A stretch of DNA of 64,000 bases from Aradus depressus (taxonomy: Eukaryota; Arthropoda; Insecta; Hemiptera; Aradidae): positions 10,776,550-10,840,549 of the forward strand of contig OY759224.1 in NCBI GenBank assembly GCA_963662175.1, in the 5' to 3' direction. The translations under genes were made by a program, and so were the position numbers. Positions within the stretch are counted from its first letter, which is position 1. Every line of letters begins with the position of its first letter. Of the stretch, positions 10,659 to 20,948 are shown in pieces. The notes below the pieces were generated by a model. It did not search any database. It was not told the origin of the DNA and was given only the letters and a program-made list of their open reading frames with translations.

Positions 10659-10796
10659 GTATTTTCCCACCACAAATTAATCAATTAAGTTTTCTCTCTC
10701 CCTCCAAAATCCAATCGACTGTTTGACTGAAATTCAATATTTGACTGATTCCTCATACTAAATTTGTTTGAGTCGAACACTACTTCCCCCTTCTCT
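10659..10796 (+). repeat. R2 left module
   Basis: ATTAATCAATTAAGTTTTC, then CAATCGACTGTTTG and CTCATACTAAATTTG, the usual order of the R2 left module. Confidence 0.75.
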
Positions 10797-10930
10797 AGAT
10801 GAATAAAAATTTATCGCATAATAGAGTCGGGCTCTTGTCCACCGGAGTGACGAAAGAGCGCTCTGGTAGTCTGGTAGTAGGCGATATGACCTTGTAGTTA
10901 AAACCCGGACATGAGTCATAATAACTAACT
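10797..10930 (+). repeat. SINE-A, 3' third with 10-bp duplication
   Basis: From GAATAAAAATTTATCG to CATAATAACTAACT. TCTGGTAG is duplicated inside the hairpin block (TCTGGTAGTCTGGTAGTAGG). It has the (CTAA)n tail. Confidence 0.8.
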
Positions 10931-11236
10931 ATAATTTCCCTTATATTATGAAAAGTTGTGGAGGTAAAAGTAAAACTGAGAAATTTTCAATTCGTTAAAT
11001 ATCCGTTTTCCAACGCAAGAGTAGAGAAGGTTCTTGTCAATCGGAAGCTCTGGGGGATTGATGCAGGAGCGATCTACTGGAATAAACCTGGTCCTAAGTA
11101 CCATTGAAAGGTCCTGTCAGGAACAGAAAGGGATGTAATCGAACCTTGTCCTGGAAGAAAGGGCCATCTCCGTTTTGTGAATTAGACCCCAGCTACAGAA
11201 GGGAGATAGATCTGAGCCATAGTAAGCTCTAATAGT

Positions 11237-11483
11237 GGAATTTCATGTTTTCCGACCTCTCGATTCCAAATATGAAAAAAAAATGTATACTTAACATTTT
11301 TGCAAAGATATTGTGAAACACAATAAAAAAAATATAATGAAAAACGTATGTTTATTTAATAATATTGGGGAAGGCTTAAGATAAAAACATGAATTTTTAT
11401 GTCAAGCCTCCCTCTAAACCACCACCCTTTGACCGATTGACTGAAAAACCATAAATGTCGTCTTTAGAGGGTTCTGGATTTAT
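11237..11483 (+). repeat. R2 fragments interrupted by P-family pieces
   Basis: 11237-11270 is the right module in minus orientation. 11288-11350 resembles the head and arm start of a P element (TTTTTGCAAAGATATTGTG). 11397-11483 is an R2 unit in plus orientation ending at the P insertion target TTCTGGATTTAT. Confidence 0.65.
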
Positions 11484-11593
11484 GAAAACTGACATTATTG
11501 CAGAGATATTGTGAAATAATTCAAATGGACTTGAAGAATAAAATAAAACTTGTTTATTTAATATATTGTCTAATTTCACTAACTATATATACA

Positions 11594-11629
11594 TGGGAGT
11601 ACTTTCGGTATTTCTACCATCCTCAGCCA
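11594..11629 (-). ncRNA. Hammerhead-like ribozyme core, left arm of P-A
   Basis: Mirror copy of the element described for 11655-11690, in the opposite arm and on the opposite strand. Confidence 0.5.
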
Positions 11630-11654
11630 AAAGCAGTCTTATCTCTTATGCTTT

Positions 11655-11690
11655 TGGCTGAGGATGGTAGAAATACCGAAAGTACTCCCA
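11655..11690 (+). ncRNA. Hammerhead-like ribozyme core, right arm of P-A
   Basis: Order on the plus strand: stem I 5' side TGG (11655-11657); CTGAGGA (11658-11664, fits CUGANGA); one extra T; stem II GGTA-GAAA-TACC (11666-11677) with a GNRA-type loop; GAAA (11678-11681); self-complementary GTAC (11682-11685) as a loopless stem III; T and C (11686-11687) as the U-H cleavage site; stem I 3' side CCA (11688-11690). The T before stem II departs from the classical consensus. A loopless stem III would need two molecules to pair. Activity is inferred, not shown. Confidence 0.55.
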
Positions 11691-11865
11691 TGTATATATA
11701 GTTAGTGAAATTAGACAATATATTAAATAAACAAGTTTTATTTTATTTTTCAAGTCCATTCTGGATTTATATATAAAATTTTGTGTATATGTATTCATTC
11801 TATCGGGAGTTATCGTTTTCACAGACACATAGACAGACTTTTTTTTTTCATAAAAAATATAAAGA

Positions 11866-11936
11866 AAAACGTATGTTTTAAAAAATATTGTCTATTTCAC
11901 AAAATATATGGTAGTACTTTCGGTATTGCTACCATC
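11866..11936 (-). repeat. Solo P-family arm, core lost
   Basis: Resembles the left arm of the 44.8-kb P element (AAAACGTATG, ATATTGTCTATTTCAC, GTACTTTCGGTATTGCTACC), but the CTGA box is replaced (TCTAGA on the minus strand), so the hammerhead core is broken. Confidence 0.65.
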
Positions 11937-12181
11937 TAGAATTATAAACAATATTACTTAAAAACCGAGCTGCAGAGAAATATTTGAACAACTTAAATTC
12001 CTGCCTTTGCCATCGCTGTTTATATTTGTAACATTAATGGTTATTAGGAGAAATAGAAATATTTTCCCTCTCAACAATACTAGTCACGATTACGATACCA
12101 GGAAGAAAGAAGACTATCGATTAACTAAACATTGCTCTTCTCTTTTTGTAAATATAAGAGGTATTTTGTAAAATGTACTTA

Positions 12182-12860
12182 GGGCCTGAAGTATTGTTTT
12201 TCAATCACTTTCTATAATACAACTAAATATATTTTTATCATATTACCTTATATATACAATGAAGGTTGGATACCTCGCTGGAAGATAGGATAAGCAGTTC
12301 TCGAACCAACGACCCTTGATAATAGTCAAATAAACATCTAAAAGACTTCATTTTCCTGAAATGCACAGCTTAAAGCTTGAATCCCCCTCTGTTTTATTAT
12401 TTTTTAATTTATGCTTTAATTTTTTTTTTGCTTTTATTTGTATTTGTTTTTTTTTGGGAGTAATGGTGTTTTGTGCTTTGAATGGAACAGAAAGACCATA
12501 ATATCAGTAACAACTATGTTGGGAAAATCATCAAACATCGTTGGGATAAAGACACTTCCGAAGAGTTTTTTGAAAAATAGTTACCTTAATTTTTAATAAA
12601 TTGAAAATGTGTCTACTTATTATAAATGTATCTATGTATTCATTTTTTTTTTATACTCATATCTATTTATTTGTTCAGTTTTTATTAATTTCATTTTACT
12701 ATTTTTAATAGTTTTGTTATTTACTACTAATCATAGGTGTGTTAGACTCAAGTAGTTATAAATCTAATTTATAAGCTATCTTAATGTATAAATTCTTTTG
12801 ACGTACCTGTCCTATTACCATGTATTGGTTTAACGGAAATAAATTTATTATTATCTTCAG
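12182..12860 (+). repeat. R3 repeat, longest copy
   Basis: Runs from GGGCCTGAAGTATTG, through a 300-bp part that matches 6832-7127 in inverted orientation, then CATCGTTGGGATAAAGACAC, to CCATGTATTGGTTTAACGG and an AT-rich tail. It ends against CTTCAGCCACGACTT, a scrap that also occurs in P element B. Confidence 0.75.
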
Positions 12861-13990
12861 CCACGACTTAACAAATACTTAATGGCCCATTCAGTATTTG
12901 TTAGTTAATTAATGAAAGAGGACTCTTGAAAGAGGAAAAGCAAGGATCTTTTAATGGAGAAAAAAAAGGGTTTTTCTTTGGGAGGTATAAAGGAAGTAAT
13001 GACATTCTTGTTGAAGGGGTCATTCTTCTCCGGGTCCAATAGTCAGGCTAACTGTGGCTGGAGAAGGGGCGAGGGCGGATCTAAGGGGAGGGCAAGTAGG
13101 AATGCCACTTGAAAATTCAAAAAAAAAAAAAAAATCGAAAAATTTGTTGAAAATTTTTTTTTAATACAATTTTTTGAAAATTTTTTTTCTTAAATTTTTT
13201 TTTTTGAATTTTTTTCTTTTGAAAATTTTTCAAGATGTTTAGACATCAATTCTCCTGAGTACCGCGTCACTTTTTTTTATCTATACATTGGCATCTGCAG
13301 AAATAACCTTCCATTAGAGTGGACTTAGAATGAGGTCTTTGATTGACGTTCACTCAGCCAATCTAAACATAATAGATTTTGTGCAGTAGTTGAGACAGCC
13401 CTGTTGAGGAAATAGATTATATTAATTCTAGCCATTCGGGTGATTCCGTTAGTGCTAAAGGTAAATGGGCTTTACAGAGCTGAATATCATGCCGCGTCTC
13501 TAAGAAGTGATCAGCGGAGCATGAATCACGTCAAAGTGCATTTAACCGGAACCCACGAGTAGTTGCTACCAAGCCAAGTAAGGTCGTTAGCTGGCTGCTG
13601 ATATCCAACTGTGATTAGTCACTGTGAAAATTAACAGGATCTAGGGATATATCACTTAATTTATCAGGATTAACTGTGCTCTTTTTCTTCTGGTCATCAT
13701 TTGACTGAATTTAACATATATAAAATTATACATGCATTATAAAATATCCGTCAGGTTATGCGAGCAACCATCGATAACAATCGATACTATTCGATAGTTT
13801 TCCTGTAAAACTTAAAAAAAAAACTGTTACCTAAAATTGTACAAACTTTTTTATTTTATACAATTTAATACATAACAGTAATTTAAGCAATGAGATAAAT
13901 CATATTTTGGAAGTAAATTTGATGTAGAGTAAGGTAAAAATAAAAAAAATAATGGTAGGTCTAATGTACAATTTATGTTTATTTAAATAT
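12861..13990. other. Unassigned sequence, partly low complexity
   Basis: 13118-13225 is built of A- and T-runs around GAAAATTTTTTTTT. 13230-13720 is ordinary-looking unique sequence without a recognisable frame or repeat match. CGATAACAATCGATACTATTCG at 13771-13792 is a short repeat of ATCGAT-type words. Confidence 0.5.
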
Positions 13991-14031
13991 TTTGAAACAT
14001 TTTATAAGTAATAGATAAAGGAAAATAGTAG

Positions 14032-14346
14032 GGTTAGGTTAGGTTTTTGACTCATGCCCGGGCTTTAACTACGAGGTCATATCGCCTACTACCAGAGCGC
14101 TCTTTCGTCACTCTGGTGGACATGAGCCCGACTCTACTGTGGGAGTCCTAAATTTTACCTACTACCCTAAATTTTTATTCACCTAGGGTAGGGGTCTTTA
14201 ACGAGTACCTGACATCTTACAGGCTCGGGACCATCGCTTAACGTCCCATCCGAAGGACGGCGTGCTTAAGTTTATTTTACCTCCCATATAAAATAAACTA
14301 AGGGCCTCGGTCGGGTTTCGAACCCACGATCTTGAGCTCAGAAGAC
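14032..14346 (-). repeat. SINE-A, 5'-truncated, with 14-bp TSD
   Basis: AAGGAAAATAGTAG flanks the copy at 14018-14031 and 14347-14360. The element keeps the (CCTAA)n tail, all of the body and the B box, and stops inside the tRNA-like head before the A box. The intact TSD shows that the truncation happened during insertion. Confidence 0.93.
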
Positions 14347-14360
14347 AAGGAAAATAGTAG

Positions 14361-15090
14361 AATTGTTTTAACCATAATAAAAAAATAAAACATGAATAAA
14401 ATAAATAAATATATATCCATCTTATATGCAATAAATTAAATTATATATTCTTTACTTTCAAGCTTACAGTAAAAAATAAAAAAAAATTGTTAAGTTTTCT
14501 AAATATTATTAGTAATATAACAAAGATAAGTAAAAAAAAAGTATCGCAAATTAATATTGTAAAAAAATACCAATGTGAAAGAGGCCAACTAATTGTCCCA
14601 ATATTCTTAAATTTTTTTTTTCTTAAATTATTCAAATGCTTTTGCTCTAAAAACTTACTTTCAGGCAATAATAATAATATTGAAGTTTAAAGAACACATT
14701 GATATCGAGTTTAAAGTAAAATTTCCAGCCAATATGGAGATAGAGAACATTTTAGCTACATTTATAGGGGGTTACCTTTGTTTTTTAGTCATACATTCAA
14801 CTTAAATCAAATATTTTTATGTAAAAATGTTAACATGTTTACATTTTTAAGTTTGATCTTTGATTAGAAATTATCTGGCCAGTACTGCTGAAAAATATGT
14901 TCACTCTATCGGTAATGGGTAAACATCGATAGTTGATCGATAGGCTGAACTATCAATAGCGACGACAGTAGAATCTATAGTTTTCGACCTATTCCTCGCA
15001 CCCCTCTTAACCATACTGCACATTCCTAACCATTCATCAGTTCACCAGGAAAAATAAGAGAGTAAAATATAAAAATATTATGTATTTATT
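14361..15090. other. Unassigned AT-rich sequence
   Basis: No coding signal. 14880-14960 contains several ATCGAT-type words (ACATCGATAGTTGATCGATAGG) like those at 13770. No other structure seen. Confidence 0.45.
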
Positions 15091-15094
15091 TTAT

Positions 15095-15950
15095 TATAAC
15101 ACTATAACTCCCAATAGAATAAATGTATCAACAAAAATTTTTATATGTGGATTCAGAACTCTTTAACGACAATATCTATTGTTATTCAGCTAAATCGACT
15201 AAAGAGGAGGGGGATAGGGAGGAGGGCTTAACATAAAAACTTTAATAACTGCCGATAGAATGAATATATCGACACAAAATGTTGTGTGAGTAACCAGAAC
15301 CTCATAAGGACAACATCTATTGATTTTCAGCCAAATCGACCAAAGAGAAGGGGGGATAAGAGTGAGGGTTCAACACATAAATGCCAATAACTGCTGATGT
15401 AATGAATTTATCGACACAAAATTTAGTTGGAGAATTTAGGAGCCCTTAAGTATATCAACTATTGAATATTAGCGCAAATGGTCGACTGGTCTTGGAAGGG
15501 GAACGAAAAGTTAATTGATTAATTCGTTCTGGGGAAGTACATTCTTTTTTTTTTTTAGTTTTCAACATTGTCAAAATTTTTAAAATCTACCATCTCAATT
15601 TTTCTGTAATTCAATTTAAAATTGAGCACAGAAACAACTAAGAGAAACGTTATTGTTCATTATAGTTGTGTATATGGTTTAAGGGGCATTTAGGAGCATT
15701 GATGTAATGAATTTATCAACACAAAATTTAGTACGAGGATATAGGAGCCCCTATGTACGTGAACTGTTGAATATTAGCGCAAAACGATCGACTGGTTTTG
15801 GAGGGGAGCGAAAACCTAATTGATTAATTCGTTGTGGGGAAGTACATTGCCGGTGATTCACCGATTAGTTTTATAAAATGAAATTCCTTTGAAAACTCTG
15901 CATCGAATTTTTGACCAATTACACAACTTCCTCTATACCTCGTAAAGCTG
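15095..15950 (-). repeat. R2 element, three 140-bp units plus end, with R5 insert
   Basis: The marker block (CCGATAGAATGAAT and variants) occurs at about 15110, 15251 and 15393, a spacing of 141-142 bp, before the left end at GTTCTGGGGAAGTACATT. 15541-15710 is R5, which also occurs inverted at 26070-26230. A second R2 left end follows (15711-15868), and a plus-oriented right module closes the stretch. Confidence 0.82.
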
Positions 15951-16520
15951 GGAAGTAAACATATTCTGGAAATTTGGCTCTGCCTGCCCCAGCCCATTAC
16001 TTCCAAAAGGATGGGTCTCATTATCTTCTTTATATTTCCCAGAGGAAAAGCCTTTTTATTCTACTTGGAAAGATCATTCCTTTTTTTCTCTTTCAAACTT
16101 CCTCTTTTCATTAGTAAAATACACAATGAAGCACTCAACGCGCCATTTTGATCAAAATACAGTCAATAATAATATTTAAAATTGATTCTTTAACCTGACT
16201 TATTAATTTGCTCTATGAGATTTTTTGGAATTTGGCCTGAATAATGACAATTTTTCTCTCTCAATAGCGATATGTATGGACGCACAATATGCCTGTGGTA
16301 CAGAGTGGGGGGAGCAGAGGAAGCGCACTTTGATAGGGGCGACAAATTAAAAAATAAAATAAAATAAAAAGATTAAGTTTGTAATTTAAAACTGAAATAA
16401 GCTGTTCGGTATCTCCTGAAAGGGGTGAAAACATTATATTATTTGTTGTGACAATATGACAACAAATACATTATTTATTGATCGATATTTTCAGTAGTTA
16501 TTATTATTTATATATATATA
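15951..16520. other. Unassigned sequence
   Basis: No reading frame or repeat recognised apart from (TA)n at about 16509-16520, next to the following SINE. Confidence 0.45.
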
Positions 16521-16798
16521 GTGCTTGTCTTCTGAGCTCAAGATAGTGGGTTCGAAACCCGACCGAGGCCCTTAGTGCACGCCGTCCTTCGTATGGGACG
16601 CTAAGCGATGATCCCGAGCCTGTACGATGTCAGGTACTCGTTAAAGACCTTTACTCTAGGTGAATAAAAATTTAGAATAGGCAAAATTTAGGACTCGCAC
16701 AGTAGAGTCGGGCTCATGTCCACCAGAGTGTCGAAAGAGCGCTCTGATGGTTGGCGATATGACCTCGTAGTTAAAGCCCGGGCATGAGTCATAAAACC
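16521..16798 (+). repeat. SINE-A, truncated in the head
   Basis: Starts at GTGCTTGTCTTCTGAGC directly after a (TA)n run. It keeps the B box GGTTCGAAACCC, a short deletion after CCCTTAGT, the hairpin block and the end CATAAAACC. Confidence 0.9.
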
Positions 16799-16896
16799 TT
16801 TTAATATTAAATAATATTATCTTATAAACTTATTAACAACAAATTTTTCTTTCTAAAATAAAAATAAAAATAAAATAATAAATATATCTTTGTTCC

Positions 16897-17376
16897 TATT
16901 TATTTATTTATTTAACAGTTTCTGAAATCGTAAGCCTCTTTGCAATAATTTACCAGTTGTCAATCTTTACCATTTAATAATTCCAACATAAATGAAGTAT
17001 CTATGTTGTTTTTAAATATTTTATTTTTTAAATCATATTTGAGGCAGGTAATGAAGAAGTGATGTAGATATTCTTTACAGGGGCTGTAACACATTGGGCA
17101 TACAAAGTCCATATCTTCGGAGGTATATTGATTGATAGGTGTGTAGCTTAGATGCAACAGTTCACCTCTAAGTTTATTCTAATTATTAATTTAATACTTG
17201 ACAATGGTAGGTCACTCTGTAAGTAACTATTAACTGAATCGTGAAATTCCAGTTCCCTACCTAGCAAGTACCGGTCTGAGTTTTTAATTTCCTCCCTGAA
17301 CTGATTGCGATAATGCTCTTTTAAACTATTCCGTATATTTGATGTGTGTTCCATATCTCAGACAGACTACCTCCCA
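16897..17376 (-). pseudogene. LINE C-terminal fragment with CPMC motif
   Basis: The minus strand encodes two overlapping pieces of one protein in different frames: about 17354-17160 (SSIKLIIRINLE) and about 17157-16960 with FVCPMC, a following cysteine, then HHFFITCLKY. The C-x2-C...H...C pattern is the zinc-knuckle-like C-terminus of many non-LTR retrotransposon proteins. The frame break near 17158 and the missing reverse transcriptase make it a dead fragment. The 3' end carries an AAATAAATAAATA tail (16897-16915). A full SINE-A sits 24 bp beyond its 5' edge. The clade is uncertain. Confidence 0.75.
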
Positions 17377-17400
17377 GATTAAAAAAAATATTATATAATA

Positions 17401-17751
17401 GGTTAGGTTAGGTTAGGTTTTATGACTCATGCCCGGGCTTTAACTACGAGGTCATATCGCCTACTACCAGAGCGATCTTTCGTCACTCTGGTGGACATGG
17501 GCCCGACTCTACTGTGGGAGTCCTAAATTTTGCCTACCCTAAATTTTTATTCATCTAGGGTAGGGGTCTTTAACGAGTACCTGACATCGTACAGGCTCGG
17601 GACCATCGCTTAACGTCCCATCCGAAGGACGGCGTGCTTAAGTTTATTTTACCTCCCAGATAAAATAAACTAAGGGCCTCGGTCGGGCTACGAACCCACA
17701 ACCTTGAGCTCAGAAGTCAAGCACGCATACCACTGAGCTACCGGCGCCCTC
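17401..17751 (-). repeat. SINE-A, full length, 12-bp TSD
   Basis: TATTATATAATA flanks it at 17389-17400 and 17752-17763. It is complete from the GGGCGCCGGTAGCTCAGTGG head to a (CCTAA)4 tail (TTAGG on the plus strand) and is one of the best reference copies, about 351 bp long. Confidence 0.96.
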
Positions 17752-17819
17752 TATTATATAATATCATTTAATAATATATTGAAATATTATATATTATATT
17801 TTTTTAGATTTACACTGCT

Positions 17820-18345
17820 ATATTATTTTCTTTTATTACAAATTTTACGGCTGCGTACACACACACTTACGCAGCATTCACATCAACGAGACAAGCTCTG
17901 ACGGTCTGAGATAGCCCCTACCGATCTCGGTATCTTTATTATTAAGATATGCTCTTACCGACCGGATTATATTTGTCCAATGGATTTGGAGTATTGTTGA
18001 CTACTAACATCTGGTATGTCTTGAAGGCTCCCACGATCCCAGATATCATCCATCTCCCCCTAGGGTCTATCTTGAGACTTTGTCTACGGACATGTCACTC
18101 AGACTCTGCCCTTACTGATAAACCTCAGTATGTCGCCATGCTATGTCCACTGCACCCTTCCTACCTCAACTGGTATTTCCTTACATTCCTTTCTTCCTTT
18201 TGACCTTCTGTGTCTGTCATAGATGAACAATTTCAACTTAATTGTCTAACTGGTCTTTGATGGCTGACCTCTTCTACCTCTGACGTGTTGATGTGAGGTA
18301 CGCCAAGGAACCTAGTCTTAAACCTTGTCATACAAGTCGTTGGTG
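17820..18345. other. Unassigned, more balanced-composition sequence
   Basis: Less AT-rich than its surroundings. An 84-codon frame at 17949-18203 (plus) shows no motif I recognise. No repeat match in the window. Confidence 0.4.
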
Positions 18346-18933
18346 AATCACAGCCTATGTGCTTCCCCACAATGAATTATATAATTTAAGTTTTTGCTCT
18401 CCCTCTAAAATCGATCGACCTTTTGAGCTAAAAATCAATTAATAAAACAAACTTATTTTTTTTTAATATTGTCTATTCCACTAAAGTTATTTATAAAAAT
18501 AAAAGAACCGGTTTCGGCCTTACACCATCGTCAGGTCTAGTTATGAACATTTGTAATAAATAAGTTTGTTTTATTTATTACAAATTCCACAATATGTCTG
18601 CGTTCCTCAACTTAGAAGTTGTTAAAAATTAATTGTTGACTTCTGAGTACTAAGTCAAACTCCCCTCTCCTGAAGCCCCTCTTCTCTTTGGTTCATATCA
18701 CGGAAATTTCGTTCGGTTAGGTACAATCCTTAAGGGATTTTGGATTTAAATATAAAATTTCATGTGAATACATCCATTACATCGGCAGTTATTGGGGTTT
18801 TTGTTAAGCCCCTCTGATCTCCCACTTCCCTTGGGCCGGTTCCGCGGAAAATCTGTAGATTTTGTCCTAAAGGGGTTTTGAATTTAATTATGAAATTTCG
18901 TGTTAATACAATCATTAAAATGGAAGTTATTGA

Positions 18934-18935
<2 letters not shown>
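18346..18935 (+). repeat. R2 element interrupted by a P-family relative
   Basis: The left module (TGTGCTTCCCCACAATGAATT) runs to about 18438. 18439-18598 is the P-like insert. R2 resumes at TTAATTGTTGACTTCTGAG and gives two 140-bp units (ACATCGGCAGTTATTGGGG; TGGAAGTTATTGAAG) up to a (TA)n microsatellite. Confidence 0.75.
18441..18575 (-). repeat. Solo P-family relative with hammerhead-like core
   Basis: 17-bp inverted ends AATAAAACAAACTTATT (18441-18457 and 18559-18575). It has the ATATTGTCTATTCCAC box, then on the minus strand (18535-18508) CTGACGA, a stem-loop with GG/CC, GAAA and CCGG. The core boxes are intact, but I see no convincing stem I pairing. Confidence 0.5.

Positions 18936-18936
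<1 letters not shown>

Positions 18937-18980
<44 letters not shown>
18937..18980. repeat. (TA)n microsatellite
   Basis: About 22 TA units between R2 and a SINE-A copy. Confidence 0.95.
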
Positions 18981-18991
<11 letters not shown>

Positions 18992-18992
18992 T

Positions 18993-19340
18993 AGGGCGCC
19001 GGTAGCTCAGTGGTATGCGTGCTTCACTTCTTAGCTCAAGAACATGAGTTCGTAACCCGACCGAGGCCGTTAGTTTATTTTATCTGGGAGGTAAAAAAAA
19101 CTTGAGCACGCCGTCCTTCGGATGGGACGTTAAGCGATGGTCCCGAGCCTCTACGATGTCAGGTACTCGTTAAAGACCCCTAGCCTAGGTGAATAAAAAT
19201 TTATGGTAGGCAAAATTTAGGACTCCCACAGTAGAGTCGGGCTCAGGTCCACCAGAGTGACGAAAGTGCGCTCTGGTAGTAGGCGATATGACCTCGTAGT
19301 TAAAGCCCGGGCATGAGTCATAAAACCTAACCTAACCTAA
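18993..19340 (+). repeat. SINE-A, full length
   Basis: Complete head with A box and B box (GTTCGTAACCC, one change), conserved middle, hairpin block and (CCTAA)3 tail. Confidence 0.95.
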
Positions 19341-19458
19341 TTTGGAAAATAAAAAAAGCTATGGGAAGGGTGAGGATGCTCGGGGTCTACCGGGATCTCC
19401 CGATTTGTACAGAAATTATAAAGAAAGTTTACAATCAGTGGTCGGGCGACTAGTTTTT

Positions 19459-19748
19459 AGGTAACTGACTCATGCCCGGGCTTTAACTTTAGCTCATACG
19501 CCTTACTACCAGAGGGCTCTTTCATCACTCTGGTGGACATGAGCCCGACTCTACTTTGCGAATCCTAAATTTTGCCTACCTAGGTTTAGTTACCTAGGTT
19601 AAAGGGATCTTTAACGAGTACCTGACATCGTACAAGCTCAGGGCTTGTCCCATTCGAGATACGTTGTATCCAAGAGCCTCGGCAGGGACATGAACCCGCG
19701 ATCTTGAGCTTAGTAGACAAGCACGCTACCTCTGAACAACCGGCGCTC
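19459..19748 (-). repeat. SINE-A, diverged
   Basis: Recognisable from GACTCATGCCCGGGC to the head (CTGAACAACCGGCGC). It has several small deletions and a short duplication of TTACCTAGGT. Both pol III boxes are degraded. Confidence 0.85.
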
Positions 19749-19964
19749 TTCAAATCGAGAACTATTATAGTTTCCTGCTCGAGTTACAAGCCTCGAACGT
19801 CATTTAGTTAGAACTAACACTGAAATAGGATATAACATATGACCTTATGTATCAAATGTCCAGCTTTACATAAACACAACAGAAATATGATCATGCTGTC
19901 TAAACTGGTTTGATTGTTTCCATTGATTTCATAGTCAACGACCTGATCAAATGAGTGTTTTAGC

Positions 19965-20365
19965 TGTATCTATCGGGAGTTATCGTGTTCACTGACACAC
20001 AGATTTTTTTTGTTTTTGGAATCTAGAGGTCTGAAAACATGAAATTCCGTTGAAAACTATTTATATATTTATTATATTTGCAGTTATTTGAATTTTTTTA
20101 TTAAGCTTCCCTAATCCCCCTCTTTGCTTAGGTCGATTTGGCTGAAAAGCAATACGTGTCGTCGTTAGTGAGTTTTGAATACAGATGTAAAATTTAGTTT
20201 CGATACATTTATTATTTATTATTTATGGGAGTATCGTTTTCACTGATAATTTTTTTTTTTGTTTTTGGAATCTAGAGGTCGGAAAACATGAAATTCTGTT
20301 GAAAACTCAATTTGTTGACCGATTACGTAACCTCCTATACTTCGTATAGCTGAGGTATTCTCGGC
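19965..20365 (+). repeat. R2 element with repeated right module
   Basis: The right module (GGAATCTAGAGGTC... GAAATTCCGTTGAAAAC) occurs twice, near 20019 and 20268, with one 140-bp unit between. It ends CCTATACTTCGTATAGCTG. Confidence 0.78.
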
Positions 20366-20880
20366 ATGTTTTTTTTTTTTTTTTTTATTTATTTATTTTT
20401 TATTTATTTATTTATTCTACAATCTGTATAAACAATAACAATAAGCAGAAGTGATGACTAAGATGGCATGATAAAATAATAAGTAATACAAAATATTTAA
20501 AACATAATAAGAAGGAAAAAAAAAGAAATGAATAATACAAAATAGTAGCAAACATATACAAAAATAATAAACAGAATACGTAATAAAGTGAAAGAGATAA
20601 AATAAAGAAAATAAAAATAAAATAAACTGAAAATAACTAAATAAAATAATTAAAAAAATATAAGAAACTGGACGAGGACAGCACCAGTAGGACTCCAGCA
20701 CACTGCCATATACCACTCTCCAACTAGTGGAGAGGGGAGGAGGCGGCGGGAGACCGGAGCTGACCCTCCCACCACACTGCCCAACTATCCACTGTCCAGC
20801 AGTGGAGGAAGACCAGGAGGCAGGGCGTCGAAAGGATAGAGAGGCGTGAGGGGAGAATCCGGTCATCACCAGCACTCCCT
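20366..20880 (-). repeat. Unclassified retroposon-like segment
   Basis: On the minus strand a GC-richer block of about 180 bp (20690-20875) is followed by a long A/T-rich stretch ending in ATTTATTTA and poly-T/poly-A runs at 20369-20415. A 152-codon frame covers it, but its second half is a low-complexity hydrophobic run, so I do not call a gene. It could be a LINE 3' end. Confidence 0.4.
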
Positions 20881-20948
20881 TAAAAATGGCGTGTGATGAA
20901 GAAAAAAGAAGAAATAAAAAATTAAAAAAATTAAAAAAAAAATATATA

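Larger units (their letters stand above)
11484..11758. mobile_element. P element A: snap-back palindrome with 12-bp TSD
   Basis: A 275-bp insertion in R2 flanked by identical TTCTGGATTTAT at 11472-11483 and 11759-11770. It consists of a 40-nt head (GACATTATTGCAGAGATATT) and two inverted arms, 11524-11634 and 11649-11758, that match almost perfectly around a 14-nt loop. Each arm contains one hammerhead-like core. There is no coding capacity. A TSD of this length suggests target-primed insertion. Small hammerhead variants are known to accompany Penelope-like retroelements, so this could be a Penelope-type terminal unit, but no Penelope coding sequence is present. Confidence 0.8.

Noticed and set aside
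17389..17763. TTAGG/CCTAA runs as interstitial telomere sequence
   Set aside because: The runs lie inside SINE-A copies, adjacent to the TSD, and have only 2-4 units.
19375..19452. Small protein-like frame (MLGVYRDLPICTEIIKKVYN)
   Set aside because: Looks protein-like but is short, has no relatives in the window, and I cannot name a family; too weak to list as a gene.
20417..20875. 152-codon frame as a membrane protein
   Set aside because: The hydrophobic half is a translated A/T low-complexity tract, and the other half has no recognisable domain.
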